From positions 1 to 30,472 of IMG/VR virus record IMGVR_UViG_3300044627_000458: a DNA stretch of 30,472 nt; one strand, given 5' to 3'. The number at the start of each line of letters is the position of its first letter. The stretch's first letter is position 1. Source of the stretch: a virus. This document shows, in pieces, positions 22,229 to 30,472 of this stretch. The position numbers and the translations under genes are program-made. The notes beneath the pieces are model-generated. The model saw only the letters and a program-made list of their open reading frames with translations. It was not told the DNA's origin and did not search any database.

Positions 22229-22767
22229 TGGCATATAATCTAATAAATACACAAAAGACATTAGAACGCTTTAGAGACTATGTAATACAACAAAGTAGAA
22301 CTAATCTAACTAAAGGCGATAAAAACGTTACAAGCAATTTATATAGCCAATTAAAAGGTGAAGTAAAAGCAATGCCTAATTCAATAGGTGTTTATTTTGA
22401 AATGCCTGCTTATGGACAATTTCAAGACAAAGGAGTAAAGGGTAAATTCAGTTCATTAAAAGCACCAAACTCACCGTTTAAATTTGGTAGTGGTACAGGT
22501 AAGAAAGGTGGATTAACTGAAGGAATAAACAAGTGGGTAAAAGCACGTAGAATACAATTTAAAAAGAAAGACGGTAAATTTATGAGTTATGAATCTACTG
22601 CATTTATGATTACACGCAGTATTTATAACAAAGGAATACGACCAAGTTTATTTTTTACAAAACCATTTGAAGCAGGATATAAAAAATACATAACAGAAGA
22701 TTTAATAAAAGGATTCGCATTAGATGTAGAAGATTTAATGAAAACAAGTTTAAAAGATATAAAATAA
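22228..22767 (+). CDS. HK97 gp10-like head-tail joining protein
   Basis: The product has 179 residues, basic, with an N-terminal helix (TLERFRDYVIQQSRTNLTKG) and MPAYGQFQDKGVKGKFSS, resembling the EYG.. pattern of gp10-like virion morphogenesis proteins, which join head and tail. C-terminal RPSLFFTKPFEAGYKK is another typical stretch. It shares a stop/start overlap with both neighbours. Confidence 0.6.
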   Translation: MAYNLINTQKTLERFRDYVIQQSRTNLTKGDKNVTSNLYSQLKGEVKAMPNSIGVYFEMPAYGQFQDKGVKGKFSSLKAPNSPFKFGSGTGKKGGLTEGINKWVKARRIQFKKKDGKFMSYESTAFMITRSIYNKGIRPSLFFTKPFEAGYKKYITEDLIKGFALDVEDLMKTSLKDIK

Positions 22768-23867
22768 TGAAAGTAATAAATGCACGTTCACCATACTTTA
22801 TAGGGGTAGATGAAAACGACCAAGTAGCAGCACAATTAAGGTTATTCATTTGGAATAAAGGTGAAACAGAACCTGCTACACCTACATACACTATTGAAAA
22901 GAAAATACCTTCTACAACGCAGCCTTTAATTGTATTTAATATTTCGCCTTACATAGCTGAACAAATAGAAACAATAGATGCTGTGCCACGTTCATTTGCT
23001 CACGAAGATGTAAATGATATGTGGGTTTATGTACGTGCTGAATGGTATTATAATGTTGCAGACGATAAAACGTGGGTGCTTGTACGTGAAATTAATTACA
23101 TTGGTGTAAGTGGGTTTAATAATTATTTAGGTGGTGCAAACCAAGTAGTAACTGCACCTATTGTTTATTTAACTAATCCTACAATTACGCAGTATTATAA
23201 CGAAACTTTAGCACAAGATAAATTACCATATTTTAACGTACTAATTGAACACGATGGAGTTTCAATAACTGAAGCAAAGTGGACAAATAGAAGATACGCC
23301 ACATCAAGCACACAAGTATTATTAGATGATTCGTTTGCTGCTGATACATATATATTTATGATACCCGCAAAAGATGCAGGAATAGCAAACCATAATTTTG
23401 GAAATGATATAATAATAGAATCAGAATTAACAGGCACACTACAACCTACAGTTACTTTTTTACCTGTGTGTGAATCTAAATACACTCCTGTAATTTGTGA
23501 ATTTATAAACAGATTTGGTGGGTGGCAATTTCTTACATTTTTTAAAGCACAAACAAATAACGTAGAAGTTAAGAATAGTGAATTTAGATTACTACCTGAT
23601 AATTGGGATTACAATCCATTAAGAAATCAAACGCAGCAGTTTAATTTTAATGGCACGCAAAGTGTTAAACTAAACACAGGTTGGGTAGATGAAAACTATT
23701 CTGATTTAATGTTTGATTTAATGGCAAGTGAAACTATTTTATTAGATAACAAACCTGCTAATATTAAAACTAAATCAATGCCAATTAAAACAGGATTAAT
23801 GGATAAGATGATTAATTACGAAGTTGAGTTTATCTATAGTTACAATCTAATAAACGATGTAGTATAA
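22767..23867 (+). CDS. Structural protein, tail or baseplate
   Basis: The product has 366 residues, beta-rich, without enzyme motifs or membrane segments; contains an N-terminal ARSPYFI and many Asn/Thr residues. It lies between the joining protein and a 794-residue structural protein, with single-base TAATG overlaps. Most likely a distal tail or baseplate component. I do not recognise the family. Confidence 0.55.
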   Translation: MKVINARSPYFIGVDENDQVAAQLRLFIWNKGETEPATPTYTIEKKIPSTTQPLIVFNISPYIAEQIETIDAVPRSFAHEDVNDMWVYVRAEWYYNVADDKTWVLVREINYIGVSGFNNYLGGANQVVTAPIVYLTNPTITQYYNETLAQDKLPYFNVLIEHDGVSITEAKWTNRRYATSSTQVLLDDSFAADTYIFMIPAKDAGIANHNFGNDIIIESELTGTLQPTVTFLPVCESKYTPVICEFINRFGGWQFLTFFKAQTNNVEVKNSEFRLLPDNWDYNPLRNQTQQFNFNGTQSVKLNTGWVDENYSDLMFDLMASETILLDNKPANIKTKSMPIKTGLMDKMINYEVEFIYSYNLINDVV

Positions 23868-26251
23868 TGCAAAGTGTAGAAATATATATTTACGTTGATG
23901 GTGTAGCAAATCGAATTGAATTGTTTGGCGATGAAAAAATTTCGGTTGTTTCAAGCATACAGAATTTTAGCGATTTAGGGAAACTGTTTACGGATTATTC
24001 AAATAGCTTTACAATTCCTGCAAGCAAACATAACAACGCTATTTTACGCCATTGGTACGAATCAGCAGTAGGTGAAACAAACTTAGAAAACCCACAAGAT
24101 GTAAATGGTGCTTTTGACCATAGAATAAAGTATTACGGATTTATTGAAATAGATACTATTCCTTTTCGTGATGGTAAATTTACAATGGATAAAGCCAATA
24201 AGAAAAACGGGTTTATAGAATCATATACAATTAATTTCGTTGGTAACTTAGTTCAATTAAAAGACAAATTTAAAGAAGACAAATTAAATAGTTTAAGAGA
24301 TGCTAACGATGTAAGTTATTATGATGAATTAAATTTTGAATACAATCAATCAAACGTAGTTACAGGTTCTTATGCTAACGTAAAATTTCCATTAGTTGGT
24401 AGTGATAGACGTTTTGAGTTTATGACAGGAACGGCAGAAGATATAACCACAGTTCCAGGCCAAATAGATTATAGAACTTTGTTTCCTGCAATTCGAGTTT
24501 CGAAAATACTACAATATATTCAATCGGCTTATGGCCTTATTTTTTCAGGTGAATTTTTAAATAGTCAAACTTTTACTGAATTATTTTTATACTGCAAAAA
24601 TGCTGAAGAAATGCAGGTTAGAACTGAACTATTACAAGTTAATTTTACAAGTTTAACAGGTAATCCAACTACATCATCAGGAGAATATAATTTAACTACA
24701 AACACATTAAATGTTATACGTAGACAAATTTATATGGAGCGGTTTGGCTCTTTTATAACTGATTATCCTGATATAAGTAGATTTTCTATTCAAATAAATA
24801 CAGTATCAACAAATTATAATATTCACGTTTATAATAACGGTATTCCTTTTACAAGTTTCTTAAATCAAAGCGGAAATACAACTTTTCAATTTTTATCTTT
24901 AGGAGAGTTTTTTACTGATGTTTATAATTTTACATTTTTTGTAAATTCAGACGATGCTGCTGTAACATTTGAAAGTAGAATCATAAGCAGTTATTTTAAA
25001 TTTGTAAGTACAGGGCCGAGTTCAGCAAGCGATATTTATTCCGCAAGGCACGACGCAATAGGAACGTGGCAAACAAGTACAGGGTTTATAAATATTAGAA
25101 ATTACGTACCCGATTTAAAAGTAACTGATTTTTTAACAGGATTAGTTAAGATGTTTAATATGGTGATTGCGCCAACTGCCGAAAATACATTTGATTTTAT
25201 ACCACTTGAATTATGGTATCAAAATGGGGATGAAATAGATATTACAAAATTTATTCAGGCAAATGAATTAGAAATAGGCAAACCTAAACTATTTAAACGG
25301 ATTGATTTTAAACACGAAACTTCAGAAAATGTTTTAAATAATTTTTATAGAAGCGCAAACAATAACCAAGAATATGGCGATGTGTTTTTTGAAAATCCTA
25401 ATTCAGCGTTTACAGAAAATTACGAAGTTAAAACACCCTTTGAAGATGTAATGTGGGAACGTACTACAGGCGAAAACTTTTTAACCACAACTATGTGGAA
25501 TAAAGATTTGCAACCATATACACCAAAGCCTGTTTTAATGTATTACAATGGACTGCAAGGATTAGGCCCTTATGCTGATAATATAATTTTTAGCGATGGA
25601 TTAACCACAATTACACGTTCATTTTATAATAGATTTTCAAATGAAATACAATTAGGTGGTTCTGATTTGTCTTACTTACAAACTTTAAATTGGGGTGTAG
25701 AAAATTCAGTATGGAATTTAACATTTGCACCTAACGGATTATATCAGCGTTTTTATAGTCAGTACATTTTAAATTTATACAACCAACGCACAAGGGTAAT
25801 AAAAGCAAAAGGAAATTTTAATCCTTATTTATTAGCTTCAATTAATTTAAACGATAGGGTAATAGTTTCTAATAAACGATATATTATAAACACACTTACA
25901 ACTGATTTAACAACAGGTGAAGTAGAATTAGAATTGCTAAACGATTTCAGAGATATATTGCAAGACACAACCTACTTTAGATATTCAAACATACCATTTT
26001 TAATAGTAGATAATACTGCACAGGTAGTTCAATTTATAATATACAAAAACAACTACGATACATTTGATGTAAAGCTATCTACTGACTTTTTAAGCTATCC
26101 ATTAACAACTGATAACGATACTGATATATTGTTAGAAGTAACTATTCCTGTTAACGCTACGGCAGCAGATAGAAACGATATAGTGATATTAGAATACTTT
26201 GAAAACGGAGTTGGAACTATAATACAAATACCTGTACTACAATATGCTTAA
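23867..26251 (+). CDS. Large tail-tip / baseplate protein
   Basis: The product has 794 residues. The start (MQSVEIYIYVDGVANRIELF) and GKLFTDYSNSFTIPAS (about 38-53) recur in structural proteins of Bacteroidetes phages; the remainder is beta-rich with many aromatic residues. KVTDFLTGLVKMFNMVIAPT (about 414-433) is typical of tail hub or tip proteins in general form. It precedes the tape measure, the reverse of the usual order. Function is inferred from size and place. Confidence 0.55.
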   Translation: MQSVEIYIYVDGVANRIELFGDEKISVVSSIQNFSDLGKLFTDYSNSFTIPASKHNNAILRHWYESAVGETNLENPQDVNGAFDHRIKYYGFIEIDTIPFRDGKFTMDKANKKNGFIESYTINFVGNLVQLKDKFKEDKLNSLRDANDVSYYDELNFEYNQSNVVTGSYANVKFPLVGSDRRFEFMTGTAEDITTVPGQIDYRTLFPAIRVSKILQYIQSAYGLIFSGEFLNSQTFTELFLYCKNAEEMQVRTELLQVNFTSLTGNPTTSSGEYNLTTNTLNVIRRQIYMERFGSFITDYPDISRFSIQINTVSTNYNIHVYNNGIPFTSFLNQSGNTTFQFLSLGEFFTDVYNFTFFVNSDDAAVTFESRIISSYFKFVSTGPSSASDIYSARHDAIGTWQTSTGFINIRNYVPDLKVTDFLTGLVKMFNMVIAPTAENTFDFIPLELWYQNGDEIDITKFIQANELEIGKPKLFKRIDFKHETSENVLNNFYRSANNNQEYGDVFFENPNSAFTENYEVKTPFEDVMWERTTGENFLTTTMWNKDLQPYTPKPVLMYYNGLQGLGPYADNIIFSDGLTTITRSFYNRFSNEIQLGGSDLSYLQTLNWGVENSVWNLTFAPNGLYQRFYSQYILNLYNQRTRVIKAKGNFNPYLLASINLNDRVIVSNKRYIINTLTTDLTTGEVELELLNDFRDILQDTTYFRYSNIPFLIVDNTAQVVQFIIYKNNYDTFDVKLSTDFLSYPLTTDNDTDILLEVTIPVNATAADRNDIVILEYFENGVGTIIQIPVLQYA

Positions 26252-26402
26252 ACAAATATTAGAACTTCTGCAATGCACAGAGCATTACGGACAAAGCGAA
26301 TTAATAGAAATTGCTAAAGGTAAATACGAACTACCTTCAACATTTAAAAAAGGATATACACAAATTAAAAGGGAAATGAAATGGCTGAAAAGTACGAAAT
26401 AG
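26244..26402 (+). CDS. Small hypothetical protein before tape measure
   Basis: The product has 52 residues, basic (MLKQILELLQCTEHYGQSEL at first). It overlaps the upstream gene by 8 bases and the tape measure start by 22. The overlaps are typical of the phage. It could be a small tail assembly factor; no family recognised. Confidence 0.55.
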   Translation: MLKQILELLQCTEHYGQSELIEIAKGKYELPSTFKKGYTQIKREMKWLKSTK

Positions 26403-28174
26403 ATTTAGAGTTAAAAAGCAATTTTGATAAGGTTGTTAAAGATGTAAACGACCTTAAAAAAGGTATGCAAAATGTCCAAAAGGAAACTGAAGATATTGGC
26501 AAATCAGCAAAGAACGCAGAAAAGGGTGTTAAATCTATTGGTGAAGGATTTAAAGCGATAGGTTTATCTATTAAAGCAATGGGTATAGGTTTGCTTCTTG
26601 AAGCTTTTGCTATACTTAAAGATGTGTTTTCACAAAATCAAGTAGTAGCTGATAAATTTGCAACTGCTTTAGGTGCTTTATCTAAAGTATTTAATGATTT
26701 AGTTAATTTTTTAATTAAAAATATTCCTGTTGTTGTAGATTTCTTTAAAGATATATTTGAGAATCCACAAAAACACATTGAAAAATTAGGAACTTTAATT
26801 CAAGAAAATTTAATTGAACGCTTTAATTCGTTATTAAAAACCGCAGGTTATTTAGGCGAAGCATTAGGAAACTTGTTTGAAGGTAAATTTGCAGCCGCAG
26901 TTGAATCAGTTAAAAAAGCAGGTAAAGAATCAATAGATGTTTTTACAGGTGTAAACAATTCGGTTGATAGAGCAGGAGAAGCTATCGATAAAATTGGTGG
27001 TGCAATTAGTAAATATGGTAAAGAAACTTGGAACGCGGCAGCAGCAAATGTAGCATTACAAAATGCAGCTTTAATTGCAGCAGCACAGCAAGCTAAATTA
27101 GTTGAACAATATGATAGACAAGCAGAGGCACAAAGACAAATACGTGACAATGATTTATTAAGTATTGAAGATAGAATAACTGCAAATAATAAATTAAAAG
27201 ATGTTTTAGACAAACAAGAAAAAGCAATGATTTCTGCGGCTGATTTACAATTGCAAGCAGCACAAAACACTTATGCTAATAACAAATCAATAGAAAACCA
27301 AGTAGCTTTAATTAACGCGCAAGCAAACATAGAGGGTGTACTTGCACAGGTTAAAGGCTTAAAAAGTGAACAACTTTCAAATGAAATTTCTTTAACCAAA
27401 GAATTAGTTGCTTTAAAACAAACTGATGTTGATGCTACTGCTGCATTAGCTTTAGAAAATAAAAAGTTTAACGCTTCTTTAAATGATGATAATATAGCAA
27501 GATTAAATGCAGAAAGAGAAATACTACTTGCTGAACAAGAAACAGAAAGACAAAGATTACAATTAAAAATCGATGGTGCGGCAGAAGGTACACAAGCAAG
27601 GGTAGATGCTGAAATAGAATACAAAACAAGAATGCAAGAAATCGGAAACGAAATTAAGCAAAATGAAAAAGATAATGCTGATGCAAGTAAAGAAATAGAA
27701 AAAGAAAAAGCTGCAGCACGTGATGCTTATTTAACTGCGGGAAGTAATGCTTTAAAAAATGCTGCTGCTTTGGCAGGCGAAGCTACAGATGCAGGTAAAG
27801 GATTAGCTATTGCGGCTACTACAATAGATACGTATCAATCAGCAGTTAGTTCTTATAAATCGTTATCAGGTATTCCTGTAGTCGGGCCTGCATTAGGTGC
27901 TGCTGCTGCGGGTGTAGCTATTGCAACGGGTTTAATGACTGTAAAAAATATATTAGCAGTTAAAGTTCCCGGTGGTAGTAGTAGTGGTGGTGGTGCTCCC
28001 GCTACAGGTGCTGCTCCTAATTTTAACGTAGTAGGTGCTACAGGTGTTAATCAATTAGCAGGTGCAATTAGCAATAGAGAACAACAACCTGTCCAAGCGT
28101 ATGTAGTAGCAAATAACGTAACTACTGCGCAAGGTTTAGATAGAAATATAATTCGTTCAGCTACATTAGGATAA
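26381..28174 (+). CDS. Tape measure protein
   Basis: The product has 597 residues, largely helical. The N-terminus is coiled-coil (NFDKVVKDVNDLKKGMQNVQ), then hydrophobic stretches (AIGLSIKAMGIGLLLEAF at about 60-77), repeated Ala/Gln/Lys heptads in the middle, an Ala/Gly hydrophobic part (GIPVVGPALGAAAAGVAIAT) and a Gly/Ser linker near the end. Tape measure proteins set tail length; at about 1.5 angstrom per residue this predicts a tail of about 90 nm. The protein fits a short siphovirus tail. Confidence 0.85.
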   Translation: MAEKYEIDLELKSNFDKVVKDVNDLKKGMQNVQKETEDIGKSAKNAEKGVKSIGEGFKAIGLSIKAMGIGLLLEAFAILKDVFSQNQVVADKFATALGALSKVFNDLVNFLIKNIPVVVDFFKDIFENPQKHIEKLGTLIQENLIERFNSLLKTAGYLGEALGNLFEGKFAAAVESVKKAGKESIDVFTGVNNSVDRAGEAIDKIGGAISKYGKETWNAAAANVALQNAALIAAAQQAKLVEQYDRQAEAQRQIRDNDLLSIEDRITANNKLKDVLDKQEKAMISAADLQLQAAQNTYANNKSIENQVALINAQANIEGVLAQVKGLKSEQLSNEISLTKELVALKQTDVDATAALALENKKFNASLNDDNIARLNAEREILLAEQETERQRLQLKIDGAAEGTQARVDAEIEYKTRMQEIGNEIKQNEKDNADASKEIEKEKAAARDAYLTAGSNALKNAAALAGEATDAGKGLAIAATTIDTYQSAVSSYKSLSGIPVVGPALGAAAAGVAIATGLMTVKNILAVKVPGGSSSGGGAPATGAAPNFNVVGATGVNQLAGAISNREQQPVQAYVVANNVTTAQGLDRNIIRSATLG

Positions 28175-28370
28175 ATAAAAACTATTAAAAAACATATTAC
28201 TATAAATAAAAACTTGCGCTGTTAAGTATTGATTTTAAAGGGATTTTTAATTTAATAAACAAACTAAAAAAAAACAACAGGTAATATATAAAATAAAGAA
28301 AGTGCTTTAAAACGCAAAAAAAGCTATTTAAAACAAAATCAATAAAATTTAATTTTAAAATAAAAACAAA
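28175..28370. other. AT-rich intergenic region before the head genes
   Basis: This 196-base stretch holds no open frame of coding character. It is very A-rich and probably carries the promoter and leader of the head operon. I find no TAnnTTTG box and no copy of the late leader; a weak GCTTT/AAAGC hairpin without a T tract lies near 28303-28323. Confidence 0.5.
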
Positions 28371-28949
28371 ATGCGAATAGTAGAATTAATATTAGATGAT
28401 GATAAAGCTACAGGTGTAGAAGCAATTTCAATTGTAGAAAATCCTGCAATAGAAGAAAACTTTGTAGCACTAAATAAAGAAATAGAAATTAAACTTGCTG
28501 AAGTAGATTCTGATAAAAGAATTTTAATGGGTGCTGCATTAATACCTAATAAAAATATTTACAGAAGAAGCGGTGATGATGAATACTATATTTTCTTTTC
28601 AAAAGATACAGTAAAAAAAGCAAGTGAGTTATATCTAATGAATGGGTTTCAAAATAATGCAACTTTAGAACATAGCACAAAGTTAAAAGATTTATCAGTA
28701 GTTGAATCTTGGATAGTAGAAAGTGAAGTAGACAAATCACGTAACTATGGTTTAGAAATGCCTATTGGAACTTGGATGGTTTCTATGAAAGTAAACAACG
28801 AAGATATTTGGCAGGAGTTTGTTAAAACTAAAAAAGTTAAAGGTTTCAGCATTGAAGGATACTTCAGCGACAAAGTAGAAATGAACTTTCAAAAAGCTAA
28901 AGATGATGAATTGATTGAAAAAATTAAACAACTACTAAAAGATGAGTAA
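28371..28949 (+). CDS. Prohead protease, XkdF-like
   Basis: The product has 192 residues. The start has the XkdF pattern (GVEAISIVENPAIEENF, 15-31), then a conserved block with LIPNKNIYRR, and the catalytic candidates His101 (LEHSTK) and Ser160 (KGFSIEGYF). Enzymes of this family cut scaffold and capsid N-termini during head maturation. It heads the group protease, small protein, scaffold-like, capsid. It overlaps the next gene by 8 bases. The catalytic assignment is by analogy. Confidence 0.85.
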   Translation: MRIVELILDDDKATGVEAISIVENPAIEENFVALNKEIEIKLAEVDSDKRILMGAALIPNKNIYRRSGDDEYYIFFSKDTVKKASELYLMNGFQNNATLEHSTKLKDLSVVESWIVESEVDKSRNYGLEMPIGTWMVSMKVNNEDIWQEFVKTKKVKGFSIEGYFSDKVEMNFQKAKDDELIEKIKQLLKDE

Positions 28950-29094
28950 AGAAATAAAAACAACTTCACCAAAAGGCGGTAAACGTGGTTGCTTGTGTAA
29001 AGATAATACGTACAACTCTAAATGCTGCAATGGTAAGTTACGTGAACAAGGTATAGGTACTTTAGTAGGACAAGGCAACGAACCTGCGCAGTAA
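28942..29094 (+). CDS. Small Cys-rich protein
   Basis: The product has 50 residues, basic, with a C-x-C and a C-C pair (GKRGCLCKDNTYNSKCCNGK) and a GIGTLVGQGNEP tail. Short proteins of this kind are found next to head genes in Bacteroidetes phages as far as I recall. The Cys may bind metal. It starts inside the protease gene. Function unknown. Confidence 0.65.
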   Translation: MSKEIKTTSPKGGKRGCLCKDNTYNSKCCNGKLREQGIGTLVGQGNEPAQ

Positions 29095-29140
29095 TTTATA
29101 ACAATTTAAAACAACAATTATTAATATAAAAAATTTTACT

Positions 29141-29512
29141 ATGACACCTGAAGCACTAAAGATTTTAAACAAGTTTCAAAAAACTGAATTAACTGCGCAA
29201 AAAGTTGAATTAGCAGCAGGTGATGAAGAATCAAAAAAAATAGAAACTATTTGGAAGGAAGGCCAAAACATCAGAAGTCAAGCATTAAAAGAAGCTATTT
29301 CCAAAGTTGATGCTTATACTAAAGAAATGGTTAATTTAAGAGTAAAAATGTTTAAAGATTCACAAACATTTTCTGCAAAATATAAAGAATTAGTTGGTGA
29401 AAGTGCAGATAACACTCAACAAATAAAAGATTGGAATAATGCTATTAGAATTGCTGATTCAAGAATAAATGAATTAGATAGTTTTAAAAAACAATTATCA
29501 GGAATACTTTAA
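29141..29512 (+). CDS. Coiled-coil protein, possible scaffold component
   Basis: The product has 123 residues, all-helical with coiled-coil heptads (KVELAAGDEESKKIETIWKE, then ADSRINELDSFKKQLSGIL at the end). It lies between protease and scaffold-like gene. It may be a scaffold or chaperone for capsid assembly. Not recognised otherwise. Confidence 0.6.
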   Translation: MTPEALKILNKFQKTELTAQKVELAAGDEESKKIETIWKEGQNIRSQALKEAISKVDAYTKEMVNLRVKMFKDSQTFSAKYKELVGESADNTQQIKDWNNAIRIADSRINELDSFKKQLSGIL

Positions 29513-29530
29513 ATAACTAAATAAGTAAAT

Positions 29531-30067
29531 ATGAATGTAATTAACGAAATTAAAACTCTTTTGGGAATGGAGGTAAAACTTGCCCAAATGAAACTTGAAG
29601 ATGGTGTTACTGTTATCGAAGCAGAAGTGTTTGAAGCAGAAGCAGCCGTATTCATTGTAAATGGTGAAGATAGAATTGCTTTACCTGTAGGGGAATACAA
29701 ACTTGAAGATGGAAACATTTTGAAAGTTGAAGTAGAAGGTGTTATTGCTTCTATTGAAATGCCTGCTGAAGAAGCCCCTGCTGAAGAAGAAGTTGCGCCT
29801 GAAGCTGAAGTAGAAGTTGAAGCGCAAGCTGCTGCTCCTAAACGTGTAGTTGAATCAATCACTAAAGAAATGTTCTTTTCTGAAATTGAAAAACTACGTG
29901 CAGAAATTGCTGAATTAAAATCAGTAAAACAAGAGTTAAGTGCTGAAGTTGATGTACAACCTTTAACACACTCACCGGAAGTTAAATCTTCTGTTAAATT
30001 AAATAAAATTTCATCTAATCGAACAATGTCTACACAAGACCTTGTAATGTCTAAACTTTTTAACTAA
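29531..30067 (+). CDS. Scaffold-like protein upstream of capsid
   Basis: The product has 178 residues, strongly acidic. A beta-prone N-terminal half (MKLEDGVTVIEAEVFEAEAA) is followed by a Glu/Ala/Pro-rich stretch (about 79-100) and a coiled coil (FFSEIEKLRAEIAELKSVKQ). The gene ends 9 bases before the capsid start. Length, acidity, coiled coil and place are those of a capsid scaffold, which the protease would remove. No sequence family is certain. Confidence 0.55.
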   Translation: MNVINEIKTLLGMEVKLAQMKLEDGVTVIEAEVFEAEAAVFIVNGEDRIALPVGEYKLEDGNILKVEVEGVIASIEMPAEEAPAEEEVAPEAEVEVEAQAAAPKRVVESITKEMFFSEIEKLRAEIAELKSVKQELSAEVDVQPLTHSPEVKSSVKLNKISSNRTMSTQDLVMSKLFN

Positions 30068-30076
30068 ATATAAAAA

Positions 30077-30472
30077 ATGGCTACTACTACTTCTATTACT
30101 TCTACCTACGCGGGAGAATTTGCAGGGAAATACATCTCAGCTGCATTATTATCAGGTTCAACTATTGCAAATGGTGGAATCGAAGTTTTACCTAACGTAA
30201 AATACAAACAAGTAATTCAAAAAATTGCTACAGATGGTATTGTAAAAAATGCTACTTGTGATTTTGATGCTACTTCTACAGTTACACTAACTGAAAGAAT
30301 TATTACACCTGAAGAATTCCAAGTAAATTTACAACTTTGTAAAAAAGATTTCCATAACACTTGGGAAGCGATTACAATGGGTTATTCTGCCTTTGATAAT
30401 TTGCCTCCTTCATTTGCTGATTTCTTAATTGCTCACGTAGCCGCTAAAGTTGCTGAAAAAACAGAACAAAAC
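30077..30472 (+). CDS. Major capsid protein, N-terminal part (continues at 2-676)
   Basis: This is the 5' part of the capsid gene, 132 codons from the ATG at 30077, open at the right edge and continuing in the same frame at position 128 across the circle junction for 314 residues in all. It begins MATTTSITSTYAGEFAGKYI. The A-rich leader AATATAAAAA precedes the ATG. Features are described under the 2-676 entry. Confidence 0.75.
   Translation, partial: MATTTSITSTYAGEFAGKYISAALLSGSTIANGGIEVLPNVKYKQVIQKIATDGIVKNATCDFDATSTVTLTERIITPEEFQVNLQLCKKDFHNTWEAITMGYSAFDNLPPSFADFLIAHVAAKVAEKTEQN
30346..30472. repeat. Right copy of 127-bp terminal overlap
   Basis: Identical to 1-127. It closes the circle: removing one copy leaves 30,345 bp. 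Confidence 0.95.

Noticed and set aside
26848-27624. Two minus-strand frames opposite the tape measure
   Set aside because: They mirror the Ala/Lys repeats of the tape measure and have no leaders or conserved features.
29509-29862. Minus-strand frame of 117 residues, Ser/Ala-rich
   Set aside because: It is the antisense of the Glu/Ala-rich scaffold-like gene; its composition is an artefact of GAA/GCT codons.
30346-30472. True direct terminal repeat of the virion DNA
   Set aside because: 127 is an odd number equal to a common assembler k-mer, and the copies lie in the middle of a gene; an assembly overlap explains it better.
1-30472. CRISPR array, tRNA genes, integrase or repressor
   Set aside because: I looked for regular spacer repeats, cloverleaf-like segments and recombinase or repressor motifs and saw none that could be supported.

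Overview
This window is one complete, circularly closed genome of a tailed phage (siphovirus type, judged from a tape-measure gene and a long block of tail genes), opened inside the major capsid gene. The first 127 bases recur exactly as the last 127 (1-127 = 30346-30472), so the unique length is 30,345 bp and the capsid gene runs across the junction. The host is most likely a member of Bacteroidota, probably a flavobacterium. The DNA is very AT-rich. Starts have A-rich leaders and almost never a Shine-Dalgarno sequence. Three intergenic regions carry TAnnTTTG boxes, the -7 consensus of that phylum. Several proteins (XkdF-type protease, portal with an unusual C-terminus, tail fibre with LDVNGTAR repeats) look like those of Bacteroidetes phages. 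All genes lie on the + strand and are tightly packed.

Layout, reading round the circle. (1) 9391-20909, early/middle DNA-metabolism half: ERF annealing protein, an SSB-like protein, a RecA-fold ATPase, a sigma-like factor, a PD-(D/E)XK candidate nuclease, MT-A70 adenine methyltransferase, DUF3310, a RecE-like exonuclease, a cytosine-C5 methyltransferase, MazG, a DnaA-domain-IV-like protein and many small unknown proteins, ending with the terminase pair (18748-20233). Three repeated promoter-like regions (9344, 14897, 20375) start transcription units here. (2) 21032-28174, tail block: a tail assembly chaperone with a probable -1 frameshift, tail completion genes, two large tail or baseplate proteins and the tape measure. 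(3) 28371 through the junction to 4047, head block: XkdF-like protease, scaffold-like proteins, major capsid, tail-tube-like protein, portal and connector. (4) 4114-7172: baseplate/fibre genes with base composition unlike the rest. (5) 7159-8548: lysis cassette of small membrane proteins, a GH24 lysozyme and a probable unimolecular spanin. An AT-only repeat region and a NinG-like nuclease follow, then a terminator.

How it works together: terminase, portal, protease, scaffold and capsid build and fill heads; the tail block builds a flexible tail about 90 nm long (inferred from the 597-residue tape measure); the holin-like proteins, lysozyme and spanin release progeny. The DNA half appears to use recombination (exonuclease + ERF + SSB-like + NinG) and to rely on the host for primase and DNA polymerase, which I did not find. 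No integrase or repressor is recognisable, so a lytic life style is favoured but not proven.

The most notable observation is at 21513-21783. A nine-T run contains a perfect T_TTT_TTT slip site, and after it both the zero frame (62 codons) and the -1 frame (87 codons) look protein-coding, which implies a G/GT-type chaperone pair with extensive dual coding. Next come the repeated GTTAAA-box promoter regions, a 48-nt leader shared by two late units, a solo DnaA-like DNA-binding domain and the unimolecular spanin.
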